A DNA stretch of 43,443 nt from an uncultured Burkholderiales bacterium (GTDB lineage Bacteria > Pseudomonadota > Gammaproteobacteria > Burkholderiales > Eutrophovitaceae), in NCBI GenBank assembly GCA_951812315.1, contig CATOSA010000063.1, positions 1 to 43,443 of the forward strand, in the 5' to 3' direction. Below the pieces are notes generated by a model. The model made no database searches, was not told the origin of the DNA, and saw only the letters and a list, made by a program, of their open reading frames with translations. Shown here piece after piece: positions 1-9,054 of the stretch; within the stretch, counting starts at the first letter, position 1; each line of letters starts with the position of its first letter. The position numbers and the translations under genes were made by a program.

Positions 1-657
1 CACAACGCCGCGCTCCAGAGCGGTATAGACCTCACTCCCGGGCAGATTCACCGGCGCCGCGCCCAGCAGCTGAAAAATATCCTGGCCAATGCCTTGCGGC
101 GCGCGAATTTTCACGCCCTCGAACTCGGCCATCTTGCGAATCGGTTTTTTGGAAACCAGCGCCTCAGTGCCGTACCAGACGCCGCCGACGAAATGTACTT
201 TGTAACGGGCGTACAGTTCGCGCGCCAAACCAATGCCGCCACCCGTATCCATCCAATCTCGCATCTGCTCCGGTTTTTCGAAACCGCCCTGCGGGTCACT
301 CAGGAGGGCAAAAGCCGCATCCTTACCGGTGAAATAGGCAGGGCCGCTATGCTGCGCCTGTAAAATGTCGGCGCCTACAGCGTCGAGACTTTCGGTAGAC
401 GATACGATCGAATTTACCGCCAGCGGCTCGATCGTTAATCTCCCACCCGAGCGCTCGCCGACGCGCTGCGTAAAATTCTCGAAGATCTGGTGTGGCAATG
501 TGCCGGCCTGCCACAGGGACTGGACTTTCCACTCGATGACAGGCGCGCTGCCTGGCGCCGTCGTACTACCCGGCTCTTTTCCCGATTGGTCCTCCTGGCC
601 GCAACCAGTCAGGACTGCCGCCATGGCAGCGAGTAGCACAGCCCCTGTCAGTTTCAT
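1..657 (-). CDS. TRAP transporter solute-binding lipoprotein (DctP family), C-terminus cut by window edge
   Basis: Reading from the ATG at 657 gives an open frame of 219 residues that runs off the window. The N-terminus is a lipoprotein signal with lipobox LTGC, so the mature protein should be tethered in the periplasm. The body resembles DctP-family binding proteins: a basic amphipathic start (EWKVQSLWQAG), a GADILQAQHSGPAYF stretch, then a KIRAPQGIGQDIFQLLGAAP region and NLPGSEVYTALERGVV, the conserved family segment before the C-terminal lobe. Such proteins capture carboxylates or related solutes for DctQM permeases. The permease genes would lie outside the window, downstream on the minus strand. 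The substrate cannot be told. The neighbouring oxygenase suggests that it feeds a catabolic pathway (inference). Confidence 0.85.
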   Translation of the reverse strand, partial: MKLTGAVLLAAMAAVLTGCGQEDQSGKEPGSTTAPGSAPVIEWKVQSLWQAGTLPHQIFENFTQRVGERSGGRLTIEPLAVNSIVSSTESLDAVGADILQAQHSGPAYFTGKDAAFALLSDPQGGFEKPEQMRDWMDTGGGIGLARELYARYKVHFVGGVWYGTEALVSKKPIRKMAEFEGVKIRAPQGIGQDIFQLLGAAPVNLPGSEVYTALERGVV

Positions 658-702
658 TGTCTCTCCCCTTTGCCCGCCGGGCCGCCCTGTCTCAGGCCAA
701 GA

Positions 703-1572
703 TCATGTTGGCGCTACGCGATCAGTGCCTGCGTACAGCATCTTGAATGATTCCTCGGCAATTTTTGCGTGTATTGCGAGTTCTTTTGAACCGGTATCGA
801 TTTTTGGTGACGGTTCCAGTTCAAAATTATGGTGGGTGTCTTCGCCACGAACCAATGTCGCGTAATCCCTGGCACCGGATATCTGGCTGACATAGGTTGG
901 CACATATCGAATCGCCAGGCCAATACGGCGGGTGTCAGTCGGATTGGGATTTGACCCGTGCACGATGCGCACGTGATGCAACGACATATCACCCGGTTTC
1001 AGGGGCATATCAACCGCCTTGCTTTCATCAACGTCCACCTGAACTTCCTGGCCGCGGGTCAGCAGATTGTGATCGGCGAACGTATCAACGTGCGGAAGCT
1101 GGTCTATCAGGTGGCTGCCAGGAAGTACGCGCATTGCGCCGTTTTCGACGGTAACGTCAGATAAAGCGATCCACGCACTCATGACATCCGGGTGCGACAA
1201 CCCCCAATAGGTCGAGTCCTGATGCCAGGATATAAACGCCGGATCGCGCTCATCCTTGATGAAGAAATTGGAACCCCAGACAAGAATATTGGGGCCGAGA
1301 ATGTCTTCAACGACATCGACAATACGTGGGTCTCGAATGATTTCATTGACCCACGTGAAAACCAGATGCGGCTTGTTTCGAAATGCCGTGTGCATGATGG
1401 TCTCATGCTCCGTCTCATACGCCTCCAGTTTGCCCCGGCACTCTGCGGCATCAGCTTCCGATATCGCGGAAACCGGAAAACAATACCCGTTTCGATGATA
1501 CGCATCCACCTGTTCCGGTGTCAGCCGTTTCAGGTCGCGCGCTTGTGCTTCGCTTTGTACTGCACCCATCAT
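703..1572 (-). CDS. Phytanoyl-CoA dioxygenase (PhyH) family protein
   Basis: This is a Fe(II)/2-oxoglutarate-dependent oxygenase-like protein of about 289 residues. Counting from a TTG at 1584, the iron-binding facial triad is visible as WHQD (H121, D123) and the distal HG in VRIVHGSNPN (H209), with R219-R220 as candidates for 2-oxoglutarate binding. I prefer the ATG pair at 1572/1569, because a GGGGGAAAG ribosome-binding sequence lies directly upstream. It sits 45 bp upstream of the TRAP binding-protein gene, same strand, so the two may be cotranscribed. PhyH-family enzymes hydroxylate varied substrates, including small organic acids and methylated amines or phosphonates, and the substrate is not predictable here. 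A second, divergent PhyH protein lies at 4939-5841. Confidence 0.88.
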   Translation of the reverse strand: MMGAVQSEAQARDLKRLTPEQVDAYHRNGYCFPVSAISEADAAECRGKLEAYETEHETIMHTAFRNKPHLVFTWVNEIIRDPRIVDVVEDILGPNILVWGSNFFIKDERDPAFISWHQDSTYWGLSHPDVMSAWIALSDVTVENGAMRVLPGSHLIDQLPHVDTFADHNLLTRGQEVQVDVDESKAVDMPLKPGDMSLHHVRIVHGSNPNPTDTRRIGLAIRYVPTYVSQISGARDYATLVRGEDTHHNFELEPSPKIDTGSKELAIHAKIAEESFKMLYAGTDRVAPT

Positions 1573-1732
1573 TCTTTCCCCCAAACCATGCGCAAATCCG
1601 CCATCCTGCTGGTACTCGATTCAATGCGCGAAACGTCTATCCTTATGCGCCCCATATTACATCTATCCGGAGCCTTTAGCCCTGCCTGGAAGCGGGCTTT
1701 TCGCTTTCCATTTGCTTGCAGCAGAAAGGCAA

Positions 1733-2581
1733 TCATTCCGGTCCGTGTTCAGCATCGAGCCGCGCCCAGAGCGTGCGGATCATATCCTTCATCATTTGAG
1801 CTTCATGCCAGCGGTCGGACAGTTCGTATCCGTCCGCGCCTGTCATTGCATATTCCTTGGGGCCAAGCTCGCACAGGAATGTGAGTGTTGCATCTGGCGG
1901 CGCACGTCGTCGCCAGGAACGGAACCCGTACTCCCACCAGGCCATGAACACATCGACCCAATCCTTCTGGTGCGCAAAACTGATCTGTACCTGCACTTGT
2001 TCGCGGCTGGCGACGCGGCCATGAAATCCCCACGAGTTATCAAGAATGCGATGCATGTACGCGTGATTCTCATCACTGATCGGCCATGAAAATTCGCGCC
2101 CCACCACATAGTGGGAAAGGTCGGCGGTCAGACGCAGGTCTGGATAACGATCGAGCAGGTGCAGCATCAAGAACAGATCGGTCGTCATTCGATCGCGGTG
2201 GGTTTCAATGTGAAGTTCCAGGCCCGCCTTGTCCGCCATTTCCAGCCAGCCGTCAATGTAGGGTACGCATTCCTCAAGCCGGTACGGTTTGATATCGGGC
2301 TGGAGATTGATGTGATCGGCACCCAGTTCCAGGACGTGCTCAATTACCGGTTTGAGATCTTCGACTGTTTGCGGGTAGCACTGCGCCTGCCAGGTCATAT
2401 CATTTTCCCGGAGAAACCCGGTTACCGTCCGCGCGTACTCGTAGTCGAAGAACCGCACGCCGCAGCCATCGAATCCGGCATCGCGGATCATTTCCAGTTT
2501 TTCCGGCAGTGTCCATTCCTGGCCGTCCGGGCGCCGGCGTTCCATTGCCCACAGTGACTGATATACGAGTAGTTGTTGCAT
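1733..2581 (-). CDS. Sugar phosphate isomerase/epimerase family (xylose-isomerase-like TIM barrel)
   Basis: The 282-residue frame matches the AP endonuclease family 2 / xylose isomerase-like TIM-barrel fold. Typical pieces are an early strand DGCGVRFFDYEY, ELGADHINLQPD in the middle, LELHIETHRDRMTTD, LRLTADLSHYVVGRE and the late LCELGPKEYAMTG, which carry the acidic and His residues that bind the divalent metal. Family members isomerise or epimerise sugars and sugar phosphates or act on inositol derivatives; the exact reaction is unknown. The gene is in the same minus-strand series as the PhyH oxygenase and the formaldehyde-oxidation genes, consistent with a catabolic operon. The gap to the downstream PhyH gene is about 160 bp, so they may not share one transcript. 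Confidence 0.8.
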   Translation of the reverse strand: MQQLLVYQSLWAMERRRPDGQEWTLPEKLEMIRDAGFDGCGVRFFDYEYARTVTGFLRENDMTWQAQCYPQTVEDLKPVIEHVLELGADHINLQPDIKPYRLEECVPYIDGWLEMADKAGLELHIETHRDRMTTDLFLMLHLLDRYPDLRLTADLSHYVVGREFSWPISDENHAYMHRILDNSWGFHGRVASREQVQVQISFAHQKDWVDVFMAWWEYGFRSWRRRAPPDATLTFLCELGPKEYAMTGADGYELSDRWHEAQMMKDMIRTLWARLDAEHGPE

Positions 2582-2596
2582 CGACGCTATTGACGG

Positions 2597-3443
2597 CTAA
2601 GGGCGCAACTGCGTCGCATGGTGACGCATGTGATCTTCGATGAATGTTGAAATGAAGAAGTATCCATGGTCATAGCCTTCATGGCGGCGCAGGGTGAGTG
2701 TTTGCTTCACCTTCTTGGCTGCCTCTTCGAGCGCATCGGGATACAGCTGCTTTGCAAGAAACGGATCGGCTAATCCCTGATCGATCAGAATCGGGCCGTC
2801 AAATGGCTCCTTCGCAAGTAGTTCAGCCGCATCGTGTTCGAGCCACGCTGCGCGATCACCACCCAGGTAGCCGCCGAAAGCTTTCTCACCCCACGGACAA
2901 CGGCTCGGCGCGCATATTGGCGCAAAGGCTGATAACGATCGGTATTGCTCCGGATTGCGCAGAGCCAGAGTAAGCGCGCCATGCCCGCCCATTGAATGCC
3001 CGAAAATACCTTGCCGGCCGCTGTCGACCGAAAAATGTTACGCGATCACGTCCGGCAATTCGGTAGCCACATAACTGTACATACGGTAATGGCTCGACCA
3101 AGGTGCCTGCGTGGCATCGACATAGAATCCAGCGCCCAGACCAAAATCCCAAGCGTCCGCCTCTCCCGGCACATCGGCCCCGCGCGGACTGGTATCGCAA
3201 GTCACCAGCGTGATTCCGGACTTTGCCGCCAGTCTCTGGGCGCCGGCCTTGATCATGAATGTCTCTTCAGTACAGGTCAGGCCCGCCAGATAGTACAAAA
3301 CCGGCACCTTGTACGTACTTGCGCGCCTGCGGCGGCTGGTACACCGAAAAACGCATCGGCAATCCGATCTCAAGGGAGTCATGACTGTAGTAGCCCTGCA
3401 CTCCGTCAAAACACTTGTGTTCTGAAATCGTTTTAATCGTCAT
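2597..3443 (-). pseudogene. frmB: S-formylglutathione hydrolase, disrupted by a 4-bp tandem duplication and an in-frame stop
   Basis: The product would hydrolyse S-formylglutathione to formate and glutathione. The N-terminus starts at ATG 3443 ([20 protein letters not shown]) and continues as [15 protein letters not shown] tandem GTACGTAC at 3311-3318, where one GTAC is expected, shifts the frame. The esterase then resumes as [16 protein letters not shown] and [22 protein letters not shown] at 3038-3040 interrupts the segment before the nucleophile motif: ELPDVIA, stop, HFSVDSGRQGIFGHSMGGHGA in the same frame. The catalytic region and the C-terminal GYDHGYFFISTFIEDH are otherwise well conserved. 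Two independent lesions make a single sequencing error unlikely. The partner dehydrogenase upstream is intact. Confidence 0.9.
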
Positions 3444-3573
3444 CGTCTGTACTTACTACAAACGTCAAAGGGCACGGCCGCGTTTGCGTCGGCTTACGTT
3501 GCGCCAGTCGAACCTATTAACCAGGCCGACCTGCGTTGTCTCAACACATCACTACCCGTTTCACAGCGACCGA

Positions 3574-4686
3574 TCAATATTCCACTACGGACCGGATCGA
3601 CTCGCCGGCATGCATCAGGTCGAATCCCTTGTTGATGTCCTCGAGTTTGAGCGTGTGGGTAATCAGATCATCGATGTTGATCTTGCCGTCCATATACCAG
3701 TCGACAATCTTCGGAACGTCGGTGCGCCCGCGTGCACCGCCGAATGCGGTGCCGCGCCAGACGCGGCCGGTGACAAGCTGGAAAGGTCTCGTTGAAATTT
3801 CTGCTCCCGCAGGCGCCACACCGATAATTACGGATTCACCCCATCCCTTGTGGCAACACTCCAGCGCCTGACGCATGACTTTGACATTACCGATGCACTC
3901 GAAACTGTAGTCAGCCCCACCGTTGGTCAGGTCAACGAGATAGGGCACGATTTCGTCTTCCTTCATTTCGGATGGATTCACGAAGTGTGTCATGCCGAAT
4001 TTTTCTGCGAGGGCCTTGCGTTTCGGATTGATGTCCACGCCGACGATCATTGCTGCACCGGCAAGGCGCGCCCCCTGAATCACGTTCAGTCCAATACCTC
4101 CAAGACCGAAAACGACGACATTGGCGCCCGGCTCGACTTTGGCAGTATTTATCACCGCGCCGATTCCCGTGGTTACGCCGCAACCGATATAGCAGACCTT
4201 GTCGAACGGCGCGTCTTCGCGAATCTTTGCCAGCGCAATTTCCGGAACGACAGTGAAATTGGAGAACGTCGACGTGCTCATATAGTGGTGTAATTTTTCT
4301 CCGCCGACGGAAAACCGGCTGGTGCCATCGGGCATCAGTCCCTGTCCCTGGGTCGTTCGCACTGCCTGGCACAGATTGGTCTTGTGCGAAGTGCAGTAGT
4401 CGCATTCGCGGCACTCGGGCACATACAGCGGAATAACATGATCGCCCTTTTTCAGGGTCTTGATGCCCGGGCCGACGTCAACAACGACCCCGGCACCCTC
4501 GTGCCCGAGGATTGACGGAAACAAACCCTCTGGATCTGCGCCCGACAACGTGAATTCATCCGTATGACAAATGCCGGTTGCCTTGATCTCGACCAGTACT
4601 TCGCCCGCTTTTGGACCATCAAGATCAACTGTTTCAATTGTCAGTGGCGCACCAGCCTTGTGCGCGATCGCCGCCCGTGTCTTCAT
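3574..4686 (-). CDS. frmA: S-(hydroxymethyl)glutathione dehydrogenase / class III alcohol dehydrogenase
   Basis: This 370-residue zinc-dependent medium-chain dehydrogenase oxidises S-hydroxymethylglutathione (formaldehyde plus glutathione) to S-formylglutathione with NAD. Visible features are the catalytic zinc ligands C40 (ATGICHTDE), H62 (LGHEGAG) and C169 (GCGVTTGIG), the structural zinc cysteines C92, C95, C98 and C106, and the NAD-binding FGLGGIG at 193-199. Length and the class III motif [14 protein letters not shown] near the C-terminus fit FrmA/AdhC. The start is ATG 4686 with AAAGGGGGAG just upstream; the frame extends further but without homology. The gene precedes the broken frmB on the same strand, the usual frmAB pairing for formaldehyde detoxification. 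Confidence 0.96.
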   Translation of the reverse strand: MKTRAAIAHKAGAPLTIETVDLDGPKAGEVLVEIKATGICHTDEFTLSGADPEGLFPSILGHEGAGVVVDVGPGIKTLKKGDHVIPLYVPECRECDYCTSHKTNLCQAVRTTQGQGLMPDGTSRFSVGGEKLHHYMSTSTFSNFTVVPEIALAKIREDAPFDKVCYIGCGVTTGIGAVINTAKVEPGANVVVFGLGGIGLNVIQGARLAGAAMIVGVDINPKRKALAEKFGMTHFVNPSEMKEDEIVPYLVDLTNGGADYSFECIGNVKVMRQALECCHKGWGESVIIGVAPAGAEISTRPFQLVTGRVWRGTAFGGARGRTDVPKIVDWYMDGKINIDDLITHTLKLEDINKGFDLMHAGESIRSVVEY

Positions 4687-4938
4687 GACTCCCCCTTTCC
4701 TGAATCCGCTTGTTTTTCTTCCAATATGGCAAACCCCGAACCAAACGACCTGCAAGGCTGGACTGCCCATCTTGCCGAATTGAACTGGCAAATCGCTGTT
4801 CCAGGCGCCCGTCGGCACTAGTGGTACGTCGGGCTACCGGTCGGTGTCGCACCGCCGGCGTCGCAACATTCAGTGCGTCGCTACAACAATTCTCCGAAAC
4901 ACGTATTGCGAAAGATCATAACGCGTTACGGCGGCAGA

Positions 4939-5841
4939 TCAGGTTGCGGCCTTCGCTTCAAAGAAGCGGTTGCGCAATGCGGTCTGATTCTCGTATATCG
5001 AGCCTTCTGCAAGGGCGCCGGGTAAAGGCATACGCATCGGGACCTTTTCGGCTCGCGGCTCAATCGTCGGCTCGCCACAGATCATGCGACTGTCAAGTTC
5101 CTCGAGAGTGGTAAATCTGAGCAATGGCCAGGCGTCCGCAGCCGCACACTCGAGCAACAACAGGTGGCGGCGCTTGTCAGATTCGTTCTTCGACGAACCG
5201 TGTACCAGGCGAACGTGATGAAATGAACACGATCCCGCCTTGCCGGTACAGGCAGCAGCCTTCGAAAAATCGAGATCAGGCGTCGCGGTGGGATCCATCG
5301 CACCGCAGAAACGCCCGTCCTGATGATGATTCCAGACTTTGTCTATCCGATGTGTACCGGGCAACGCCAGCAACGGCCCATTGTCAGCCTCGACGTCGTC
5401 AATCATGACCCCGACCGCGAGGATGTCGTCATTGGTATGTGGATAAAACGCCCAGTCCTGGTGCCATTCGACTGCTGCACCGCAATGCGGAAGCTTCATA
5501 TTGAGCTTGGACCCATGAAGCCGCACATTTGGTCCCAGAATCGACCGCAGGATTGACGTCAACTTCGCGCTTTTCGCGATCTCCCAGAATATGGGGTGCA
5601 ATTTATGCGGTGTTTTGATGCGGCGCACATGAGGATGTTCCGGCGTATGGGACGGTTCCAGATCGTAGACATCGTCGTGACTCGTCACCTCTTTGGAACG
5701 CTCCACGAACTCGGCAATGACTTCCCGCAAGCGATCAAGAATCGCTGGATCGAAGACGTTTTCCACGACGATGACACCGTCCTTGCGGTAGGTTTGAAGC
5801 TGTGTGTCGGTCAGCACTGTGCGAACTCCGTTGATTGACAT
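4939..5841 (-). CDS. Phytanoyl-CoA dioxygenase (PhyH) family protein, second copy
   Basis: This is a 300-residue Fe(II)/2-oxoglutarate oxygenase. The iron ligands are visible as EWHQDW (H127, D129) and VRLVHGSS (H214), with the R224-R225 pair likely for the co-substrate. It differs strongly from the PhyH protein at 703-1572 outside these motifs, so the two are distant members and probably act on different substrates. It is followed by about 250 bp without a gene and then frmA. The combination of oxygenases with a glutathione-dependent formaldehyde pathway fits oxidative demethylation that releases formaldehyde, but no substrate is shown by the sequence. The ATG at 5841 is the first in frame, and homology begins near residue 10. 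Confidence 0.87.
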   Translation of the reverse strand: MSINGVRTVLTDTQLQTYRKDGVIVVENVFDPAILDRLREVIAEFVERSKEVTSHDDVYDLEPSHTPEHPHVRRIKTPHKLHPIFWEIAKSAKLTSILRSILGPNVRLHGSKLNMKLPHCGAAVEWHQDWAFYPHTNDDILAVGVMIDDVEADNGPLLALPGTHRIDKVWNHHQDGRFCGAMDPTATPDLDFSKAAACTGKAGSCSFHHVRLVHGSSKNESDKRRHLLLLECAAADAWPLLRFTTLEELDSRMICGEPTIEPRAEKVPMRMPLPGALAEGSIYENQTALRNRFFEAKAAT

Positions 5842-6100
5842 GCATTCGACCCGGAACGCCCTCAGCGAGGGACAGGCGCAGCCGAACGTTGCATGGGAAA
5901 CGCAATATTATGAAAGTTACATTACGGCCCGGTTTGAGCTATGTCAATGTGCTGCTCATGGCAAACCTTGCATGCTTCAGGCTCTTGTGCCAATGTAGCG
6001 TACTTCCGCGAAGAACAGGGCATCCAAGCAATCCCGCTCGCGGAACGAAACCACAATAATTCCGCGTCAATCCAAATTGTAAGGGGAAGGAGAAACACCC
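5842..6100. promoter_or_regulatory. Divergent intergenic region between the PhyH gene and the cyclase-family gene
   Basis: These 259 bp separate two divergently transcribed genes and should carry promoters for both. A strong ribosome-binding sequence, GGGGAAGGAG, lies 9-10 bases before the ATG at 6101. I see no clear sigma-70 boxes that I would defend, and no repeat or RNA gene. Confidence 0.4.
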
Positions 6101-7219
6101 ATGAAGCTATCAGTAATTGCAACGGCCGTCGCCGGACTTTGCCTTGGTGCCACTACGGCCATGGCTGGAACGCCTCTGGCAGGTCCGGTCAACAACGCCC
6201 CGATTACCGAGAAGTGGGCACCGTCCAAGTTCTGGGGCGCGGGTGACCGCGCAGGCAGCGCAAACCACACCAGAAATTCCGCCAACATCAAGCGCGCGCT
6301 GGCCAGGGTTAAGCAGTACAAGGCATTGACGATTGGCAAGTACTACCATCGTGAAGCGCCTGCATTCGGTCCGCGTATCTGGCACATGTCGATCCCCGGA
6401 ACACCGACCGGTGGCCCGTTCGGAAAGAACGCGCTGGTGTATCACGATGAGCAACTGACCACTGAGATCGGCCAGATCCAGACCCAGTTTGATGGACCTG
6501 GACACATTGGCGTAAACACCGCCAACGGCATGTTCTTTTACAACGGTGTCGACCCGATGTCAGCTGAAAACGGCTACGAAAGAGGTGCTGGCGGCCGTGT
6601 AATGGGCATGGGCCCATTGGGCGTGGAACACGTTGGCGAACTCGGCTATGTCTGCCGACTGGTCGTACTTGACGCAGTGGCGTACAAGAAGTCCAAGGGT
6701 CAGATTTCTGCAAGTGCGGAAATGCTGCCCATCCCTCAGGGTCCCGCGGACGTCGGCGGCATAGTTAGCGCTGATGATGTCAGGGGCATGGTAAGAGCAG
6801 CAGGCGTTGACTCGATCAAGTCGGGCGACTGCGTCGCATTGCATACCGGTCAAGGCAACACCTGGAGTAACGACCGTTACAAGTCGATGAACTCCGATCA
6901 GCGCGCCGCTGCGCGAGCAATCTTCGCACAAGGCGAGCCGGGCTTCGGTTTGAGCGCTTGTGACTACTTTGCGTCCCGCAATATTGCGCTGACCATGGGT
7001 GACACCTCAGCCAACGATGCGCAGCCGGGTAACGAAGTTGAAGGTTGGGCAGTACCGTGTCACACGCAGATCCAGACTCGCTACGGCATCTGGAACCTGG
7101 AGAACGTGGATACCAAGTCGCTGGTAGATGCCGGTATCAAGGAAGCCGCGTTCATCTGGGCACCGCTGCGCATGATCGGTGCAACCGGCTCCCCGGGTAA
7201 CCCGGTCGTCTTGTACTAA
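6101..7219 (+). CDS. Exported cyclase-family (kynurenine formamidase-like) hydrolase
   Basis: The 372-residue protein begins with a classical signal peptide (MKLSVIATAVAGLCLGATTAMA, cleavage expected after A22) and so should be periplasmic. The body matches the cyclase/kynurenine formamidase-like metal-dependent hydrolase family. The metal-binding motif region is seen as QTQFDGPGHIG (D131, H135), followed by the typical KSGDCVALHTGQGN strand and a late ACDYFASRNIALTMGDTSA segment. The reaction is unknown: family members hydrolyse amides, esters or lactones. The start is supported by the GGGGAAGGAG ribosome-binding site. It is monocistronic, with two terminator-like hairpins after the stop. 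The export signal is less common than in cytoplasmic KynB. Confidence 0.85.
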   Translation: MKLSVIATAVAGLCLGATTAMAGTPLAGPVNNAPITEKWAPSKFWGAGDRAGSANHTRNSANIKRALARVKQYKALTIGKYYHREAPAFGPRIWHMSIPGTPTGGPFGKNALVYHDEQLTTEIGQIQTQFDGPGHIGVNTANGMFFYNGVDPMSAENGYERGAGGRVMGMGPLGVEHVGELGYVCRLVVLDAVAYKKSKGQISASAEMLPIPQGPADVGGIVSADDVRGMVRAAGVDSIKSGDCVALHTGQGNTWSNDRYKSMNSDQRAAARAIFAQGEPGFGLSACDYFASRNIALTMGDTSANDAQPGNEVEGWAVPCHTQIQTRYGIWNLENVDTKSLVDAGIKEAAFIWAPLRMIGATGSPGNPVVLY

Positions 7220-7252
7220 GCGGATTTGTACTAGAATCTGGCTTGGTTGAAG

Positions 7253-7282
7253 AGAGGCTGTCTTTCAGGCAGCCTCTTTTTT
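7253..7282 (+). terminator. Rho-independent terminator after the cyclase-family gene
   Basis: AGAGGCTG (7253-7260) pairs perfectly with CAGCCTCT (7270-7277) across a 9-base loop and is followed by a run of six T (7277-7282). It lies 34 bases after the stop codon. Confidence 0.9.
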
Positions 7283-7370
7283 GGATGTGATAAGTTATTT
7301 TTATGGTCGGCGCCGCACATCTGGCTACGCCTGTATTGCATAACTAATAATAACGAAGGTAAATCACTCA

Positions 7371-7404
7371 AACCGGCAGCGGGCACAGCCCCTGCCGGTT
7401 TTTT
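7371..7404 (+). terminator. Second rho-independent terminator-like hairpin
   Basis: AACCGGCAG (7371-7379) pairs with CTGCCGGTT (7392-7400) and the plus strand continues with a run of six T (7399-7404). No gene of its own is seen between this and the first terminator, so it is either a backup terminator or the end of a small untranslated transcript. On the minus strand the T tail is absent. Confidence 0.75.
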
Positions 7405-7439
7405 ATGTGCTGCGTTAGACAGAACCTGCAGCTTAGTTC

Positions 7440-8760
7440 CTATGGTTTTTAGCAAGGTTTTTTTCCGACCATATCAGGCTTGAACGGTTGTCCTGAAGTC
7501 CAGATGGCAAAGGCGATGCGCAGTAGCTTTCTGGCCAGGATCACAATGGCCTCGGTGGTTGCCAAGCCCCTGGCTAGTAGTGCGCGATAAATTGGTTTGA
7601 ACAATTTTGTCTTTGCCGCTGCCTGCCCAGCCAGGTAGATCAGCCGCCGATCCTCCGCATTGCCCTGTTTGGTCAGGCGCCGCTTGCCCTGATGAGTACC
7701 AGAATCCTTCGGGCGCGGGTCCAATCCGTAGGCGGCCACCACCGCATCGCTATTGGCAAAGGGCGTGTGATCGAAGCGATGGGTCAACGCCGCGCTGTTG
7801 ATAAAGCCAATGCCGCGAATGCGCTGCAGTTGCTTGCGTTTGTTCTCCAGTTCATCGTTGTGTGCAATGACGCGTTTGAGCTCGTTGTTGAGCTCGGCGA
7901 GCAGCGTGTTCAGGCTCTTCAAGGCGCCTTGATGCGCGCGCTTTAAGGCGCGGTTGGACCGCGTGCCCGTAGCCCGGATGCTCTGGCGCAGCGCCGTAGT
8001 ATGACGCACGACGCTCGCGCGTTGGCTGATCAAATCACGCAGCGTGCGCTGCAAGGCGCTGGGTACGACATAACGATGTAGCCCATCACGTTCGCGATCG
8101 ACATAACGGGCAATCACGCCCGCGTCCATTGGATCGGTCTTGCCGCGCTGGCCCACGCCCCTGGCGTAAGACGCTACATGCTTGGGGTTAAGGACGTACA
8201 CGACGTGTCCATGTCCTGCAGCCAGATCAGCCAGCTGCTGATGTAACCGGCCCGTGGCCTCCATGCCGATAACACAGCCTGCGGGAAGTTGTTTGAGCCA
8301 GACCACAATGGCCTCGCGCTTATTGGCAATACGCTGGCAAGGTCGCTGCGAGCGCGCCCAGGCAATAACGATTTCGCACTGGCTAATGTCCGCGCCGATG
8401 ACTTCGATGCTCTTGTGTGAATCAGACATGTAAGCTCCACTTCCACGGCCAATGGCAACAACGGCTGCATACATGGACAACGCCGTGCTCAAGCCGCCCG
8501 TATCGCCGTACACTTAAACGTGCCGAGGGGGGGCTGTCTTTGCCGCGTTAGCTTGTTTCTATCGGCGGTCAGGTGCGCAAACACTTGCCGCTGCTTCCCA
8601 AATCGACGCTCAGAAAGACAGAGTGGGGACATGGCTAGTTCGGTCTGTCCGGTTACGGCAGATAGCCTGCATCGTCCCTCCACCCCGGCACCCTCAGGTG
8701 CAGGACGTACCATACAAGCCTGCATACTTCGTCAAGACAGTTTTGTACCCCGCGCGTTAG
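7440..8760 (-). mobile_element. IS110-family insertion sequence, approximate limits
   Basis: The limits are estimates, because IS110 elements lack inverted repeats and make no obvious target duplication. On the low side the element probably ends soon after the transposase stop. On the high side a non-coding stretch of more than 300 bp (8430-8760) precedes the transposase, which is where IS110-group elements encode the bridge RNA. On the minus strand a possible promoter is present there: TTGACG (8735-8730) and TATGGT (8714-8709) with a 15-bp spacer. Confidence 0.45.
7449..8429 (-). CDS. IS110-family transposase (DEDD recombinase)
   Basis: The 326-residue protein shows the IS110 architecture: an N-terminal RuvC-like DEDD domain with D14 (VIGADIS), E57 (GMEATG) and D99/D102 (KTDPMDAGVIARY), a coiled middle (about 140-205), and the C-terminal Transposase_20 domain with the GIGFINSAAL helix-hairpin-helix and YGLDPRPKDSGTHQGK around the catalytic serine. 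I chose ATG 8429 because GGAG lies 6 bases upstream; upstream in-frame codons lack homology. IS110 elements use no terminal inverted repeats and are guided by a structured bridge RNA from the non-coding end. The reading frame is intact, so the element may be active. Confidence 0.95.
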   Translation of the reverse strand: MSDSHKSIEVIGADISQCEIVIAWARSQRPCQRIANKREAIVVWLKQLPAGCVIGMEATGRLHQQLADLAAGHGHVVYVLNPKHVASYARGVGQRGKTDPMDAGVIARYVDRERDGLHRYVVPSALQRTLRDLISQRASVVRHTTALRQSIRATGTRSNRALKRAHQGALKSLNTLLAELNNELKRVIAHNDELENKRKQLQRIRGIGFINSAALTHRFDHTPFANSDAVVAAYGLDPRPKDSGTHQGKRRLTKQGNAEDRRLIYLAGQAAAKTKLFKPIYRALLARGLATTEAIVILARKLLRIAFAIWTSGQPFKPDMVGKKPC

Positions 8761-8847
8761 CGAAACAAAAAACGTGACAGGAAGGCTCTTCGGGATCGTT
8801 GCACGAGCGCACTGAGTCCCTATTCGCGTGCAGGAAGAGTGTGCAAG

Positions 8848-9054
8848 CTAAAAGCTGTAACTGAGCACCAGGAAAATTATGGTTGCCAGAACCGACAGCA
8901 CAATCGTACTGACGATCGGAAAATTGAAGCGCTTGCCGTTTCGATCGATTTCAATATCGCCAGGCACGCGCCGGTATCCGAGTCTTTTCAGCCAGGGCGT
9001 AAACGCACCCATGACGAGCACAACAAGCAGGATGGTAAATAGCCACTTGAGCAA
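8848..9054 (-). CDS. DUF2905 family small membrane protein
   Basis: The 68-residue protein has one hydrophobic segment at each end (about residues 3-19 and 47-66). Between them lies the family signature LGYRRVPGDIEIDRNGKRFNFPI, in which RLG and PGDI are typical of DUF2905. It is an inner-membrane protein of unknown function. It is transcribed away from the glutathione S-transferase gene, with about 150 bp between the two starts. Confidence 0.88.
   Translation of the reverse strand: MLKWLFTILLVVLVMGAFTPWLKRLGYRRVPGDIEIDRNGKRFNFPIVSTIVLSVLATIIFLVLSYSF

Noticed and set aside
1678..1701. A terminator-like hairpin (AGCCC...GGGCT then T run) on the plus strand
   Set aside because: No plus-strand gene reaches it, the stem contains a bulge, and the minus-strand genes around it would not use it.
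1192..1884. Plus-strand frame of 230 residues antisense to the PhyH gene
   Set aside because: The opposite strand encodes an oxygenase with its full metal-binding motif. This frame has the composition expected of a shadow.
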